Shown: piece after piece, positions 15,989-26,425 of the stretch | Position numbering within the stretch: position 1 is the first letter of the stretch | How the letters are laid out: every line of letters begins with the position of its first letter | Notes under the pieces: model-generated | What the model was told of the DNA's origin: nothing | Database searches by the model: none | Seen by the model: only the letters and a program-made list of their open reading frames with translations | Position numbers and translations under genes: made by a program | Assembly: GCF_009380215.1 (NCBI RefSeq) | Contig: NZ_WHUG01000014.1 | Coordinates: 1 to 64,000, forward strand | Source: Rugamonas aquatica | GTDB lineage: Bacteria; Pseudomonadota; Gammaproteobacteria; Burkholderiales; Burkholderiaceae_D | Length of the DNA: 64,000 nt | Reading direction: 5' to 3'

Positions 15989-17373
15989 AGGTGAAGATGC
16001 CGTCGCTGCCACGGGTGCCCGTGGTAACGCACTCGTTGCGCGGACGTTTGCTGTGGTTCCTGCTGGCCGCGATCACGATGGCGGCCATCGCACAGGCGAT
16101 GATCGCCTACCGCAGCGCGCTCAGCGACGCCGACCAGATCTTCGACTATCACATGCAACAGATGGCGATGTCGCTGCGCTCCAGCGCCACGCTGACCAAC
16201 AAGGCGGCCGACACGGCGGCCGATCCCGAAAACGACGACCTGGTGGTGCAGGTGTGGACGCCGGACGGCGCGCAAGTGTTCCGTTCGCTGTCGCGCGCGG
16301 CGCTGCCGCAGCGGGCCGTGCTGGGCTTCTCCAACGTCAAGGCCAACAATACGACCTACCGCATCTTCTCCGTTCAGACCAGCAACCAGACCGTGCAGGT
16401 GGCGCAGGACATGGCGGTGCGCCAGCGCATGGCGGGCACGCTGGCGCTGCGCACGGTCGGCCCGATCGCCGTCATGGCGCCGGTGCTGATGCTGGTGGTG
16501 TGGTGGGTGGTCAGCGGCTCGCTGGCGCCGGTGTCGCGCGTCAAGCGGCAGGTGGCGGCGCGCCAGGCTGACGATCTGTCGCCGGTGTCGGAAAACGATT
16601 TGCCCGATGAAGTGCTGCCGCTGGTGCACGAGCTGAACCTGCTGTTCGGCCGCGTGCGCACGGCCTTCGACGCCCAGCAGCACTTCGTCGCCGACGCCGC
16701 GCATGAATTGCGCTCGCCGCTGGCGGCGCTGAAATTGCAGGTGCTGAGCCTGGAACGGGCGCAGGACGAGGCCGCGCGCAGCGTCGCCATCGGCCGCGTC
16801 ACGGCCGGCATCGAGCGCGCCACGCGGCTGGTCGAGCAATTGCTGGTGCTGGCGCGGCAGGAAGGCTCGGTCAACGACGTCAAGCTGGAGCCGGTGCCGA
16901 TCAGCGACCTGGTCAAGCGCACGCTGGGCGACATGGCCGGCCTGGCGCAAGCCCGCCAGATCGACCTGGGCCTGCATCATGCCGACGAGGCCGCCGTGGA
17001 CGGCCAGCCCGACGCGCTGATTATTCTGCTGCGCAACCTGGTCGACAATGCCATCAAGTACACGCCGGCCGGCGGCACCGTCGATATCGACCTGCGCCGT
17101 ACTGCGGGCGCGACCAAGGCCGCGCCGGGCCGCGTCATCCTCAGCATCGAGGATTCCGGTCCCGGCATCCCGCCGGAAGAGCGCGAGCGCGTGTTCAGCC
17201 GCTTCTACCGCGTGCCGGGCAGTTCGGCCGGCGGCAGCGGGCTGGGGCTGGCCATCATCAAATCCATCGCCGAACGCCACGGCGCCGCGCTGACCCTGGA
17301 CCAGTCCGAGCGGCTGGGCGGCTTGAAGGTCAAGGTCGATTTTCCTGAGACTGCAAGGGCCACTCCAGTCTAA
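15985..17373 (+). CDS. two-component sensor histidine kinase (QseC/TctE-like)
   Basis: Inner-membrane histidine kinase (462 aa), partner of the preceding regulator. A first membrane segment near residues 20-40 (LLWFLLAAITMAAIAQAMIA) and a second near 155-175 flank a periplasmic sensor of about 110 residues. A HAMP-like linker, a HisKA domain with phosphoacceptor His in AAHELRSPLAAL, and a HATPase domain with the N box (NLVDNAIKYTP), G1 (DSGPGIPPE) and G2 (GSGLGLAI) follow. All catalytic boxes are intact. The ATG overlaps the regulator stop. The sensor domain is short and shows no recognisable ligand motif. Confidence 0.93.
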   Translation: MKVKMPSLPRVPVVTHSLRGRLLWFLLAAITMAAIAQAMIAYRSALSDADQIFDYHMQQMAMSLRSSATLTNKAADTAADPENDDLVVQVWTPDGAQVFRSLSRAALPQRAVLGFSNVKANNTTYRIFSVQTSNQTVQVAQDMAVRQRMAGTLALRTVGPIAVMAPVLMLVVWWVVSGSLAPVSRVKRQVAARQADDLSPVSENDLPDEVLPLVHELNLLFGRVRTAFDAQQHFVADAAHELRSPLAALKLQVLSLERAQDEAARSVAIGRVTAGIERATRLVEQLLVLARQEGSVNDVKLEPVPISDLVKRTLGDMAGLAQARQIDLGLHHADEAAVDGQPDALIILLRNLVDNAIKYTPAGGTVDIDLRRTAGATKAAPGRVILSIEDSGPGIPPEERERVFSRFYRVPGSSAGGSGLGLAIIKSIAERHGAALTLDQSERLGGLKVKVDFPETARATPV

Positions 17374-17405
17374 AATGCAACTTTGACATGGCGTTGGAGT
17401 GGCGT

Positions 17406-18554
17406 ATGAGGAAAATCGGCTTTTCGGGCACCCTGGACCCGATCACCAACGGGCATATGTGGGTGATGAACGAAGCCCGTTCGCTGGCGGACGAGGTGGT
17501 GGTGTTCCTGTCCGAAAACCCGGCCAAGAAGCCCAAGTTTTCGGCCGAGGAGCGCAAGAACATCATCGCTCTCAGCTGCGCCGAGCAGGGCTGGGACAAT
17601 GTGCAGGTGGTCATCGTCAAGGGCGACTACACGGCGCGCGCCGCCAAGAAGCAGGGCGTGCACTGCCTGATACGCGGCATCCGCACCACCGCCGATTTCG
17701 ACTATGAAAACCTGATCCAGCAAACCAACGTCGACGTGCTGCAGGGCGCCAAGACCATCTTCGTCATGCCGCCGCGCGATCTTGGTTCGGTCAGCTCCAG
17801 CTTCGTCAAGGCGCTGGAAGGGCCGATCGGCTGGAACTGGATCATGAAGAAGTTCGTGCCCGGCCCGGCCTACCACGCCTGGGTGCTGAGCTGGCTGCGC
17901 AAGGAGTGGGAAACGCTGTGGGACTACGCCCACCGCGACGCCACCGCGATCGCCCATGCCGACCAGTGGTTCGCGCAGCTGACCGGCGCCACGGCCTACG
18001 GCGGCCCGGCGCGGCACTATCACAACCTCGATCATCTGGTGCACGGCCTATGCGAGATCCGCGTATGGGCGGCCAACACCGGCCCCGATCCGGCGGACGT
18101 GGACATCGTCAAGCAAGCCTTCTGGTTCCATGACGCCGAGTACGGCCACGGCGGCGACCCCGGCGCGCTGACCAACGAGGAAGCCAGCGCCCAGCTGTGG
18201 CTGGGCAGCCATCTGGGGCAGGAGATGGGCGACGCGGCCGAGCTGATACGCGCCACCGACCACTTCCAGGAAGCCTCGATCAATCACCGGCTGAAGGACA
18301 CGCTGCTCAGCGTCGACCTCGCCATCCTCGGGCAGGACGACGAGGTCTACCAGAACTATGCGCGCGCGATCCGGCAGGAATACATCCATCTGCCGGACGC
18401 CGAATACCGCCGGCAGCGCGGCGGCGCGTTGGCTCATCTGTGCCGCAAGGCCGATGCTGGCCAGCTGTTCGGCAACGCCTATTTCGCCGATCAGTACAAC
18501 GAGCGCGCCATCGACAATATGCAGCGGGAGATGGAGCGGCTGGCCGCTGCGTGA
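17406..18554 (+). CDS. CoaD-like adenylyltransferase fused to an HD-type phosphohydrolase domain
   Basis: Two-domain protein (382 aa). Residues 1-160 resemble pantetheine-phosphate adenylyltransferase: the nucleotidyltransferase motif GTLDPITNGH (8-17), RGIRTTADFDYE (90-101) and VSSSFVKAL (129-137) are all intact, so adenylyl transfer to phosphopantetheine or a related substrate is plausible. Residues about 180-382 resemble the uncharacterised COG4339 'predicted metal-dependent HD' family, with RHYHNLDH (203-210), FHDAEY (241-246), NEEASA (257-262) and ATDHF (283-287) as likely metal ligands. CoaD is normally a stand-alone protein of about 160 residues. ATG 17406 is chosen because GGAG at 17396-17399 precedes it; an in-frame ATG at 17388 lies upstream of that site. 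Not obviously part of the preceding operon. Confidence 0.85.
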   Translation: MRKIGFSGTLDPITNGHMWVMNEARSLADEVVVFLSENPAKKPKFSAEERKNIIALSCAEQGWDNVQVVIVKGDYTARAAKKQGVHCLIRGIRTTADFDYENLIQQTNVDVLQGAKTIFVMPPRDLGSVSSSFVKALEGPIGWNWIMKKFVPGPAYHAWVLSWLRKEWETLWDYAHRDATAIAHADQWFAQLTGATAYGGPARHYHNLDHLVHGLCEIRVWAANTGPDPADVDIVKQAFWFHDAEYGHGGDPGALTNEEASAQLWLGSHLGQEMGDAAELIRATDHFQEASINHRLKDTLLSVDLAILGQDDEVYQNYARAIRQEYIHLPDAEYRRQRGGALAHLCRKADAGQLFGNAYFADQYNERAIDNMQREMERLAAA

Positions 18555-18610
18555 AAAAAAATCAGGGGGCGGCCGTCATAGGTGCGCGATATCCGCGGTG
18601 ATAAAGTGTG

Positions 18611-18643
18611 TAGATTCGATGCACATTACGAACTATAGTGCAT
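18611..18643 (+). promoter_or_regulatory. candidate promoter with overlapping inverted repeat, PLD gene
   Basis: TATAGT (18634-18639) is a good -10 with a weak -35 TAGATT (18611-18616) at 17-base spacing. An inverted repeat ATGCAC-N13-GTGCAT (18619-18624 / 18638-18643) straddles the -10 and could be an operator. No known regulator is suggested by the motif. Confidence 0.35.
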
Positions 18644-18676
18644 TGACTTTCCGCAAACTTTCTCACCGGAGGAGTT

Positions 18677-20350
18677 ATGCCCGCTCATCTTCAAGTGATT
18701 GCCAATTCCGATGATGCCCTGCTGGCCTGGACGCCAGAGCCCTGGAGCGATGACATCGTCGGCTTCCGCCTGGAACGCAAGGATTTGCTGACCGGCAATA
18801 TCAAAGTACTCAACAACCGCATTCCCGCCAGTTCGGCGGGGACGGCCGTGCCCGCCGGCGGCATCGCCTCTACCGACTCGCCGATACGCCGCTGCATGTG
18901 GGTGGACCACGATGTCGAACAGGCCGGCAAGGCGGCCTACCGGGTGACGCCGATGGCGGCCGGCGCTGGCGCTGCCGGTGGCTTCGTGCTGCGCGAGGCC
19001 GAGGCTTCGGACTGGGTGGCGCCGCAGGCGGCGAGCCAGCCGTCGGACGGCGTGGCCGTCTACTTCAATCGCGGCACCATCATGTCGCAGGTGGTGACGC
19101 GGCTGGTCGGCGGTGAAGTCAGCATCAAATCGCTGAAGGCGTTGAAGGCGCAGCTGGCCGAGCCCGGCTATCCGGGGCGCCGCTACCTGTCGGGCCAGGC
19201 GCGTCATGCGCTGCTGGATTTCATGGCCAACGCCGACCGTCGCGGCAACCACATCTACGCCGCGCTGTATGAGTTGAACGATCCCGAGCTGATCGCCGGC
19301 CTCAAGGCTTTCGGCGAGCGCTGCCATCTGCTGCTGGGCAACGGCACTTCCACCTTCGACGACACCGCGCATGAGCTGGAGGCGGCCGGCGTCATCGTCA
19401 AGCATCGCGACCTGTCGCACAAGGGCGCGTCCAGCCCCAGCGTGCACAACAAGTTCGTGGTCGAGGTTGAAACCGCAGGCGGCCAGGCGCAGCGCGTGCT
19501 GACCGGAAGCACCAACTGGACCACCACCGGCCTGTGCACGCAGCTGAACAATGTGCTGGTGGTTGAGCGTCCCGTCACCGCCAACCGTTTCTATCAGCAA
19601 TGGCGCAAGCTGGCCGAAGTGGGCGACGACATGCCCGACGCGCTGCGCGTCGCCAACGGCCGTCCGACGGACGATGGCAAGGTGACCACCTTCTTCGCCG
19701 CCACCAAGGCCCAGGCGGAATTTGCGCCGGTGCTGGAAGCGATCGCCAACGCCAGGCAGGGCGTGCTGTTTCTGATGTTCATGCCGGGGCAATCGCCGCT
19801 GCTGCAGGCGCTGCTGGCGCGCGTGACCGAGGAGCATGCACCCTACATACGCGGCGTGGTGTCGGCGGTGACGCAGAGCGAGAAGGGCGTCGTCACCGAG
19901 CACAACGCGCAGGTGATCGCCAACGGCGCCGACCTCAAGCGCTTCCACAACGAAGTGTTGAAACCGGACGGTGTGCCGCCGGCCAATCTGCCGGCCTGGG
20001 CGCTGGAGGAATTCCAGCGCAGCATGTACCTGAACGCCGGGCTGAACGCGATCATCCATTCGAAGACGATAGTGATCGATCCGTTCTCCGACGACTGCAT
20101 GGTGGTGACGGGCTCGCACAACTTCTCGCCTGCTGCGTCCAGCAAGAACGATGAGAACCTGGTCATCATCCGCGGCGACAAGGCGCTGGCGCAGGCGTAT
20201 GCGGTGCATATCGAAGGCGTGTACGACCACTTCGCATGGCGGGCTTTCCTGTCGAACGGCGGCGATCCGAAAACCATCTTCCAGCCGCTGACCGGCTGGA
20301 AGAGCGGCAACCGCGCCAAGGAGCTGGCGTTCTGGATGAGCCAGGCTTAG
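18677..20350 (+). CDS. phospholipase D-like domain protein
   Basis: Large PLD-superfamily protein (557 aa) without a signal peptide. Two PLD half-sites can be seen. The second, HSKTIVIDPFSDDCMVVTGS (about residues 456-475), has the full H-x-K-x4-D signature followed by NFS. The first (HNKFVVEV, about residue 257) keeps His and Lys, but Val replaces the Asp; it is followed by GSTNWTTTG. The N-terminal 140 residues have a fibronectin-like beta-rich look (ANSDDALLAWTPEPWSDDIVGFRLERKD). The strong ribosome-binding site GGAGGAG (18668-18674) fixes the start. Substrate could be phospholipid, nucleic acid or other phosphodiesters. It is convergent with the hemerythrin gene, overlapping by 4 bases. 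Confidence 0.85.
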   Translation: MPAHLQVIANSDDALLAWTPEPWSDDIVGFRLERKDLLTGNIKVLNNRIPASSAGTAVPAGGIASTDSPIRRCMWVDHDVEQAGKAAYRVTPMAAGAGAAGGFVLREAEASDWVAPQAASQPSDGVAVYFNRGTIMSQVVTRLVGGEVSIKSLKALKAQLAEPGYPGRRYLSGQARHALLDFMANADRRGNHIYAALYELNDPELIAGLKAFGERCHLLLGNGTSTFDDTAHELEAAGVIVKHRDLSHKGASSPSVHNKFVVEVETAGGQAQRVLTGSTNWTTTGLCTQLNNVLVVERPVTANRFYQQWRKLAEVGDDMPDALRVANGRPTDDGKVTTFFAATKAQAEFAPVLEAIANARQGVLFLMFMPGQSPLLQALLARVTEEHAPYIRGVVSAVTQSEKGVVTEHNAQVIANGADLKRFHNEVLKPDGVPPANLPAWALEEFQRSMYLNAGLNAIIHSKTIVIDPFSDDCMVVTGSHNFSPAASSKNDENLVIIRGDKALAQAYAVHIEGVYDHFAWRAFLSNGGDPKTIFQPLTGWKSGNRAKELAFWMSQA

Positions 20351-20853
20351 TGCGGAGGCAGTTCGATCTGCTCCTTGCGCGCGGCGATCTGGGCGCCGAG
20401 CGCATCGAGGTCCAGCTTGGCCTTGCGGGCCTTGGGGAACATCTCGGTTTCTTCTTCCTTGACGTGATGGTCGATCAGCTCGGATAGCACCTTGACCTTG
20501 GCGTCGTACAGATCCTCGGTGGGTTCCATCGAAATGATCTGTGCGATCAGGTCTTTGGCCGAGGCATGTTCGACGACGGCTTCGTCGAGCATGTCGTCAT
20601 CCTTGGTGGCGGCGCGCACGGCGGGGTAGAAGATTTCTTCTTCGGCGGTGGCGTGCTTGGTCAGTTCGGTGCAGATCCGCAGGGCCAGTTTCTGTTTGCT
20701 GACATGCGCGCGGTCGCCCAGTTCTTCGTATTGCTCGAACAGCGACTTGACGTGTTCATGGTCTTCCGTCAGCAGCGTGATCGCGTCCTGGACATCGGTT
20801 TCGGTCGGGATAGGCTTGGGGATTTTATCGTGCGGATGGGCGGTGGTTCTCAT
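20347..20853 (-). CDS. hemerythrin HHE domain protein
   Basis: Four-helix-bundle hemerythrin-type protein (168 aa) expected to bind a di-iron centre for oxygen, NO or iron-stress sensing or repair in the cytoplasm. Ligand candidates are visible in order: DHEHVK near residue 30, HATAEEEIFYP near 67, EHASAKDLI near 95 and HHVKEEETEMFP near 130. The N-terminal MRTTAHPHDKIPKP is probably disordered. AAGGAG precedes the ATG by a good distance. The last 4 bases overlap the stop of the convergent PLD gene. No signal peptide. The specific role is open: family members serve in stress responses or as regulators. Confidence 0.92.
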   Translation of the reverse strand: MRTTAHPHDKIPKPIPTETDVQDAITLLTEDHEHVKSLFEQYEELGDRAHVSKQKLALRICTELTKHATAEEEIFYPAVRAATKDDDMLDEAVVEHASAKDLIAQIISMEPTEDLYDAKVKVLSELIDHHVKEEETEMFPKARKAKLDLDALGAQIAARKEQIELPPH

Positions 20854-20945
20854 GTCGGCTCCTTGCGTGGCGAATGATAGGGGGGATACTGCTTACCCAG
20901 TCTAGGAGCGCGAACGATGGCGGTCTGTGCGTTGCTCAACCATCC

Positions 20946-21029
20946 GGGGTCAGGTCCCCCATTTCTACACGAACCCAACCATAGCATGGCAAACGGTCGA
21001 GGTCGTGTAGAAATGGGGGACCTGACCCC
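20946..21029. repeat. perfect 27-bp inverted repeat (MITE/REP-like)
   Basis: Two 27-base arms (20946-20972 and 21003-21029) are exact reverse complements and begin/end with GGGGTCAGGTCCCCC. The spacer is 30 bases. No coding frame is inside. Arms this long and perfect exceed a normal terminator, so a mobile miniature element or a RAYT-associated repeat is likely. It may also stop transcription from the Sel1 gene, whose stop is 6 bases away. Confidence 0.85.
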
Positions 21030-21035
21030 GGGTTC

Positions 21036-21779
21036 TTAAAAGCGATTCCAGTTGTTGTGACGGTGTTCGGCGGCTTCCTTGAGCAGGTAGCCGGCGCGGC
21101 GTTCGTCTTTGGGACTCAGGGCGTCGCCCAGTTGCACCGTCATCGCCAGCTCCTGGATCGCCGGCGGATATTCGTGTTCGGCGGCTTCTTCCAGCAGGTG
21201 GCGGGCGCGGGCCGTGTCTTGCGCTACACCTCGGCCTTCCTGGTAGATGTTCGACAGCAGGAACATCGCATGCGGATTGCCCAGCTCGCTGGCGGCGTTC
21301 AGCCAGTGCGCGGCCTGCGCATCGTCGCGCGCGACGCCGTCGCCGTTTTTGTACAGCATGCCCAACACCAGCGCGGCCCTGGCATGATGCTGCCCGGCCG
21401 CCATCGCGTACCACGGCGCCGCCGCTGCAGGCGCCGCCTTCACGCCGACCACGCCCACGCGCAACATCTCGCCCAACTGGAAGGCGGCATCGACATCGCC
21501 GCCGCGCGCGGCTTGCTCGAACAGCTTGAGCGCGTCGGCCCGCTGATCGGGACGGGTTTGATACAGCAACGCCAGCTCGCGCTGCGCCACCGGCATCTGC
21601 TGCGCCGACCATGACATCAGCTTGCGCTCGGCACTGGCGTCGGCTTGCTGCATGGCTTTCATGCCCACCGTTTCGATTTGCGCCGAGGTCGGCTTTTCCT
21701 GTTGCAGCTGGCAGCCGAACAGGAACACGCCGGCCAGCACAGCGATCAGCGCGACACCGGGATAATTTTTAACTTGCAT
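21036..21779 (-). CDS. Sel1-repeat lipoprotein
   Basis: Exported lipoprotein (247 aa) with a lipobox LFGC at about residue 22 after a hydrophobic signal. The mature part consists of about five Sel1-like TPR repeats of 33-37 residues (examples: DALKLFEQAARGGDVDAAFQLGEML and AAHWLNAASELGNPHAMFLL, quoted here as separate pieces). Such repeats usually scaffold protein-protein contacts in the envelope. The start is taken at ATG 21779 because an upstream in-frame ATG at 21830 adds 17 residues before the signal peptide. It lies just downstream of cpdB on the same strand, possibly co-transcribed. A long perfect inverted repeat follows its stop. The partner is unknown. Confidence 0.82.
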   Translation of the reverse strand: MQVKNYPGVALIAVLAGVFLFGCQLQQEKPTSAQIETVGMKAMQQADASAERKLMSWSAQQMPVAQRELALLYQTRPDQRADALKLFEQAARGGDVDAAFQLGEMLRVGVVGVKAAPAAAAPWYAMAAGQHHARAALVLGMLYKNGDGVARDDAQAAHWLNAASELGNPHAMFLLSNIYQEGRGVAQDTARARHLLEEAAEHEYPPAIQELAMTVQLGDALSPKDERRAGYLLKEAAEHRHNNWNRF

Positions 21780-21847
21780 GATATGGACCTCACGATAAGC
21801 GGAGCCGGCGTCGCCGGCCCCGCGCACCACGCTTTTTTTGCTCAGAC

Positions 21848-23944
<2,097 letters not shown>

Positions 23945-24031
23945 CGAGACCTCAAAGATTAAGAAAATTCAAGGTGGCGACTGTACCCAACGCAGATGAC
24001 ATAGCCGTGACAAAACACAAACAATTAAATG

Positions 24032-25813
24032 CTAGTAAGCCCAGAGCGGTCCCGGCTTGCCGTTGACGGTGGCGCCCTCCATCACGACGAACACGCGGCG
24101 GCCGTAGAAGAAGGGCAGGCCCCAGTCGAAGTAGCTGCCGGCGGCGGTGGCCGTGCCCACCGTGCCGCCGACCTGCGCCGCCGAGATGGTGGACGCCAGC
24201 TGCACCAGGTTGGCGACGTTGAAGTTGATGGTGCCGCTGGCGCTGCCGTCGGCGGCGGCGTTGACGGCGCTGAGCGACAGCGTGGATGCGGGGCAGTAGA
24301 AATCGCCGCCCGAGCAGGTGCGTATCGTGCTGTCGCTGAAGAAGTAGCCGTTGGAGCCGCTGTCGATGAAGCTGGACGCGTAGGTCTTGCCCTTGTAGGT
24401 GGTGCTGAAGTCGCCGCTGCTATTGGTCTTGAACAGCGTTTCACCGGCGATGGCGTTGTTGGCCTGGGTGTTGACGCCGAAGATCAGCGTGCCGCTTACC
24501 GAGGTCAAACCGGCCGTGCCGACGCCGGGCAGCACCACCAGCACGCCGTTGTTGTTGACCGCGAACGAGGCCACCGGGTTGCTGACCTGCGACGCCAGCG
24601 GCATGCTGCTGGCCGTGCAGCCGTTGGCGGTGCAGGCGTAGTAGGCGCCGCCGACCGCCGACCTGGCGCAGCTGTCGCCGCAATCCTGCTTGAACAGGCC
24701 GACGCCGAGTATGCCCTTGGCGCCCATGGCCGCCAGCGTGCCGAGGTTGTTGCCGGCGCTGCTGCAACTGGACGGCGTGGCCGCGTAATTGGCGCCGCCG
24801 TCGCCGATGACCTGGATGGAAATGCCGGCCGCCTGTTCATCGGCCATGCGCACATCGGCCTGGCGCACCGCGCCCCAGGTGTAGCCGCTGATGAACTTGC
24901 CGCACTCGCCGGCGTCGGCGCCGGATGGCGTGGTGACGGCCGGCAGCTTCAGCGCCGCGTCGAGCGGGGCCAGCAGGCGCAGGCCGTAGGAGCCGGTGTC
25001 GAGCAGCACGTGGTCGATGGTCTGGCAGGTGCTGGTGCCGGGCCTGCACACCGTCACGCTGACGTAGGGGATGTTGATCGCGCCGTTGACGCCGGTCGGG
25101 CCGCTGTCGACGATGATGGCGGTGCTGTTGCTCAGCGGCGCGGTCACGCTCAGCGCGGCGCTGGCATTGGCGGTGCCGCCGTCGCCGCTGCACGACAAGG
25201 TGTAGACAAAGTTGCCGGCCGCGTTGGGCACGATGTTGACCGAGCCCGAGGTGGCCTTGGCGCCGCTCCACGCGCCGCTGGCGGTGCAAGTGCCGGCGTT
25301 AGCCGACGACCAGCTCAGCACCGAGCTCTGCGCGGTGGTGATGCTGGCCGGCGCCAGCGTGATGTTGACCGTGGGCGAAGGCGGCGGCGTGCTGATGACC
25401 ACGCTGGTCGTCTTGCTGACGCCGCTGCAAGTGACGGTGTAGTAGGCGCTGCCGGCCGCGCCCGCCGTGACGGTCTGCGTGCCGCTGTTGTCCAGCGCGC
25501 CGCTCCACGCGCCGGACGCGGCGCAGCCGTTGGTGCCGGGGTTGCTGACGCTCCAGCTCAGCGTGATGACCTGGCCGACGGTGGTGGCGGTCGGCGTGGC
25601 GCTGATGCTGACCACCGGCGTGACGGCGGCCGCAGCCTGCGCGGTGGCGGTGCTGGCGACGGTGCTGCTGTCGCCGCCACCGCCGCCGCAGGCGCTCAGT
25701 ATCAGCGCCAGCAGCGCACCGGCCAGGTAGGTGAAGCAGGTCGAGCTGGAGGCGGCCAGCAGCGCCGCGCCGGCGCGATGCAGCAGCCGGCCGGAGGTGA
25801 GGGAAGGTGGCAT
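24032..25813 (-). CDS. DUF3443 lipoprotein with pepsin-like motif set
   Basis: Predicted lipoprotein (593 aa; lipobox LSAC near residue 40 followed by a Gly run). Two Ig-like repeats of about 85 residues (both with GAWSGA and a YT..CSG strand) precede a DUF3443 domain of unknown function. That domain contains, in order, LLDTGSYG (Asp at residue 272), GILGVGLF, GTLIFGVNT, FIDSGSNGYFF (Asp at residue 484) and a C-terminal GLPFFYGRRVFVV. This is the order and spacing of the pepsin-type aspartic protease motifs DTGS, GILGL, FGG, D(T/S)GS and ILGDxFLRxYYxVFD. Activity is unproven. ATG 25813 follows GGGAG. It lies 10 bases downstream of the DUF2844 gene, its regular companion. Confidence 0.85.
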   Translation of the reverse strand: MPPSLTSGRLLHRAGAALLAASSSTCFTYLAGALLALILSACGGGGGDSSTVASTATAQAAAAVTPVVSISATPTATTVGQVITLSWSVSNPGTNGCAASGAWSGALDNSGTQTVTAGAAGSAYYTVTCSGVSKTTSVVISTPPPSPTVNITLAPASITTAQSSVLSWSSANAGTCTASGAWSGAKATSGSVNIVPNAAGNFVYTLSCSGDGGTANASAALSVTAPLSNSTAIIVDSGPTGVNGAINIPYVSVTVCRPGTSTCQTIDHVLLDTGSYGLRLLAPLDAALKLPAVTTPSGADAGECGKFISGYTWGAVRQADVRMADEQAAGISIQVIGDGGANYAATPSSCSSAGNNLGTLAAMGAKGILGVGLFKQDCGDSCARSAVGGAYYACTANGCTASSMPLASQVSNPVASFAVNNNGVLVVLPGVGTAGLTSVSGTLIFGVNTQANNAIAGETLFKTNSSGDFSTTYKGKTYASSFIDSGSNGYFFSDSTIRTCSGGDFYCPASTLSLSAVNAAADGSASGTINFNVANLVQLASTISAAQVGGTVGTATAAGSYFDWGLPFFYGRRVFVVMEGATVNGKPGPLWAY

Positions 25814-25823
25814 GCGCAACTCC

Positions 25824-26285
25824 CTATTCGATGACGCTGGTGTCGAAACCGGCCGGCAGCGCGCCCGGCATCCACGCATGGCCGGCGTAGGCGCGCATGT
25901 GGCCGCCGGAGACGATCACCACATCCTGCTGCTCGACCGCCAGTTGCGAGTGGCCGGCCTTGGGGCGCTTGGCGGCCGTGGCGGTCAGCACAGCGAACTT
26001 GTCGCCCAGCAGCGTGCGCAGGTCGGGCAGGGCGGGGCCGTTCCAGCTGACGGCGAACACCACGCCGTCGGCGTTCATGTACTCGCGCACCACGGTGCCG
26101 CTGTCGAGCGTGCTCTGGCTGACGGTGTAGACCGCCGCACTGTCGCCGGCTGCTGCGGCCAGCGAGCGTGCGCCCTGCCGCACGGGCGTCGTGCCGAAGT
26201 TGGATGGAGAACTGCCCAGCGCGGCATAGGCGAGCGCGCCTTGCAGCAGCGAGAGTACCAACATGAGTAAGAATGCCCGGCGCAT
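25824..26285 (-). CDS. DUF2844 family exported protein
   Basis: Secreted protein (153 aa) with a signal peptide (MRRAFLLMLVLSLLQGALAYA) and a mature domain of the DUF2844 type, which is found mainly in betaproteobacteria. Recognisable parts are LGSSPSNFG at the mature N-terminus, a central GTVVREYMNADGVVFAVSWNGPALPDLRTLLG split by strands, and a C-terminal GHMRAYAGHAWMPGALP. No catalytic motif is apparent. It is the first gene of a two-gene unit with the DUF3443 lipoprotein (10-base gap), suggesting the two act together in the envelope. The true function is unknown. Confidence 0.82.
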   Translation of the reverse strand: MRRAFLLMLVLSLLQGALAYAALGSSPSNFGTTPVRQGARSLAAAAGDSAAVYTVSQSTLDSGTVVREYMNADGVVFAVSWNGPALPDLRTLLGDKFAVLTATAAKRPKAGHSQLAVEQQDVVIVSGGHMRAYAGHAWMPGALPAGFDTSVIE

Positions 26286-26375
26286 CGTCCGCTCCTGTGC
26301 CTAAGATGCAGGCAGTGTAGAACGGTGCCGGGTTGGATGGCGTTAGCGAGATGTAAGCAAACGTTACGTGTCGCC

Positions 26376-26405
26376 GGAAACGAAAACGGCGCCCGCAGGC
26401 GCCGT
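26376..26405 (-). terminator. rho-independent terminator after the TonB receptor
   Basis: Read on the minus strand, an 8-bp perfect GC stem (ACGGCGCC/GGCGCCGT, loop TGCG, 26386-26405) is followed by TTTCGTTT. It begins 20 bases past the stop of the TonB receptor gene and separates it from the DUF2844/DUF3443 pair. Confidence 0.8.
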
Positions 26406-26425
26406 CGATGCTCACCGCAGCAAGC

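Noticed and set aside
15904..17280. Long minus-strand frame opposite the histidine kinase
   Set aside because: Composition is low-complexity and Arg/His-rich, with no start context; the plus strand carries an intact HisKA/HATPase kinase.
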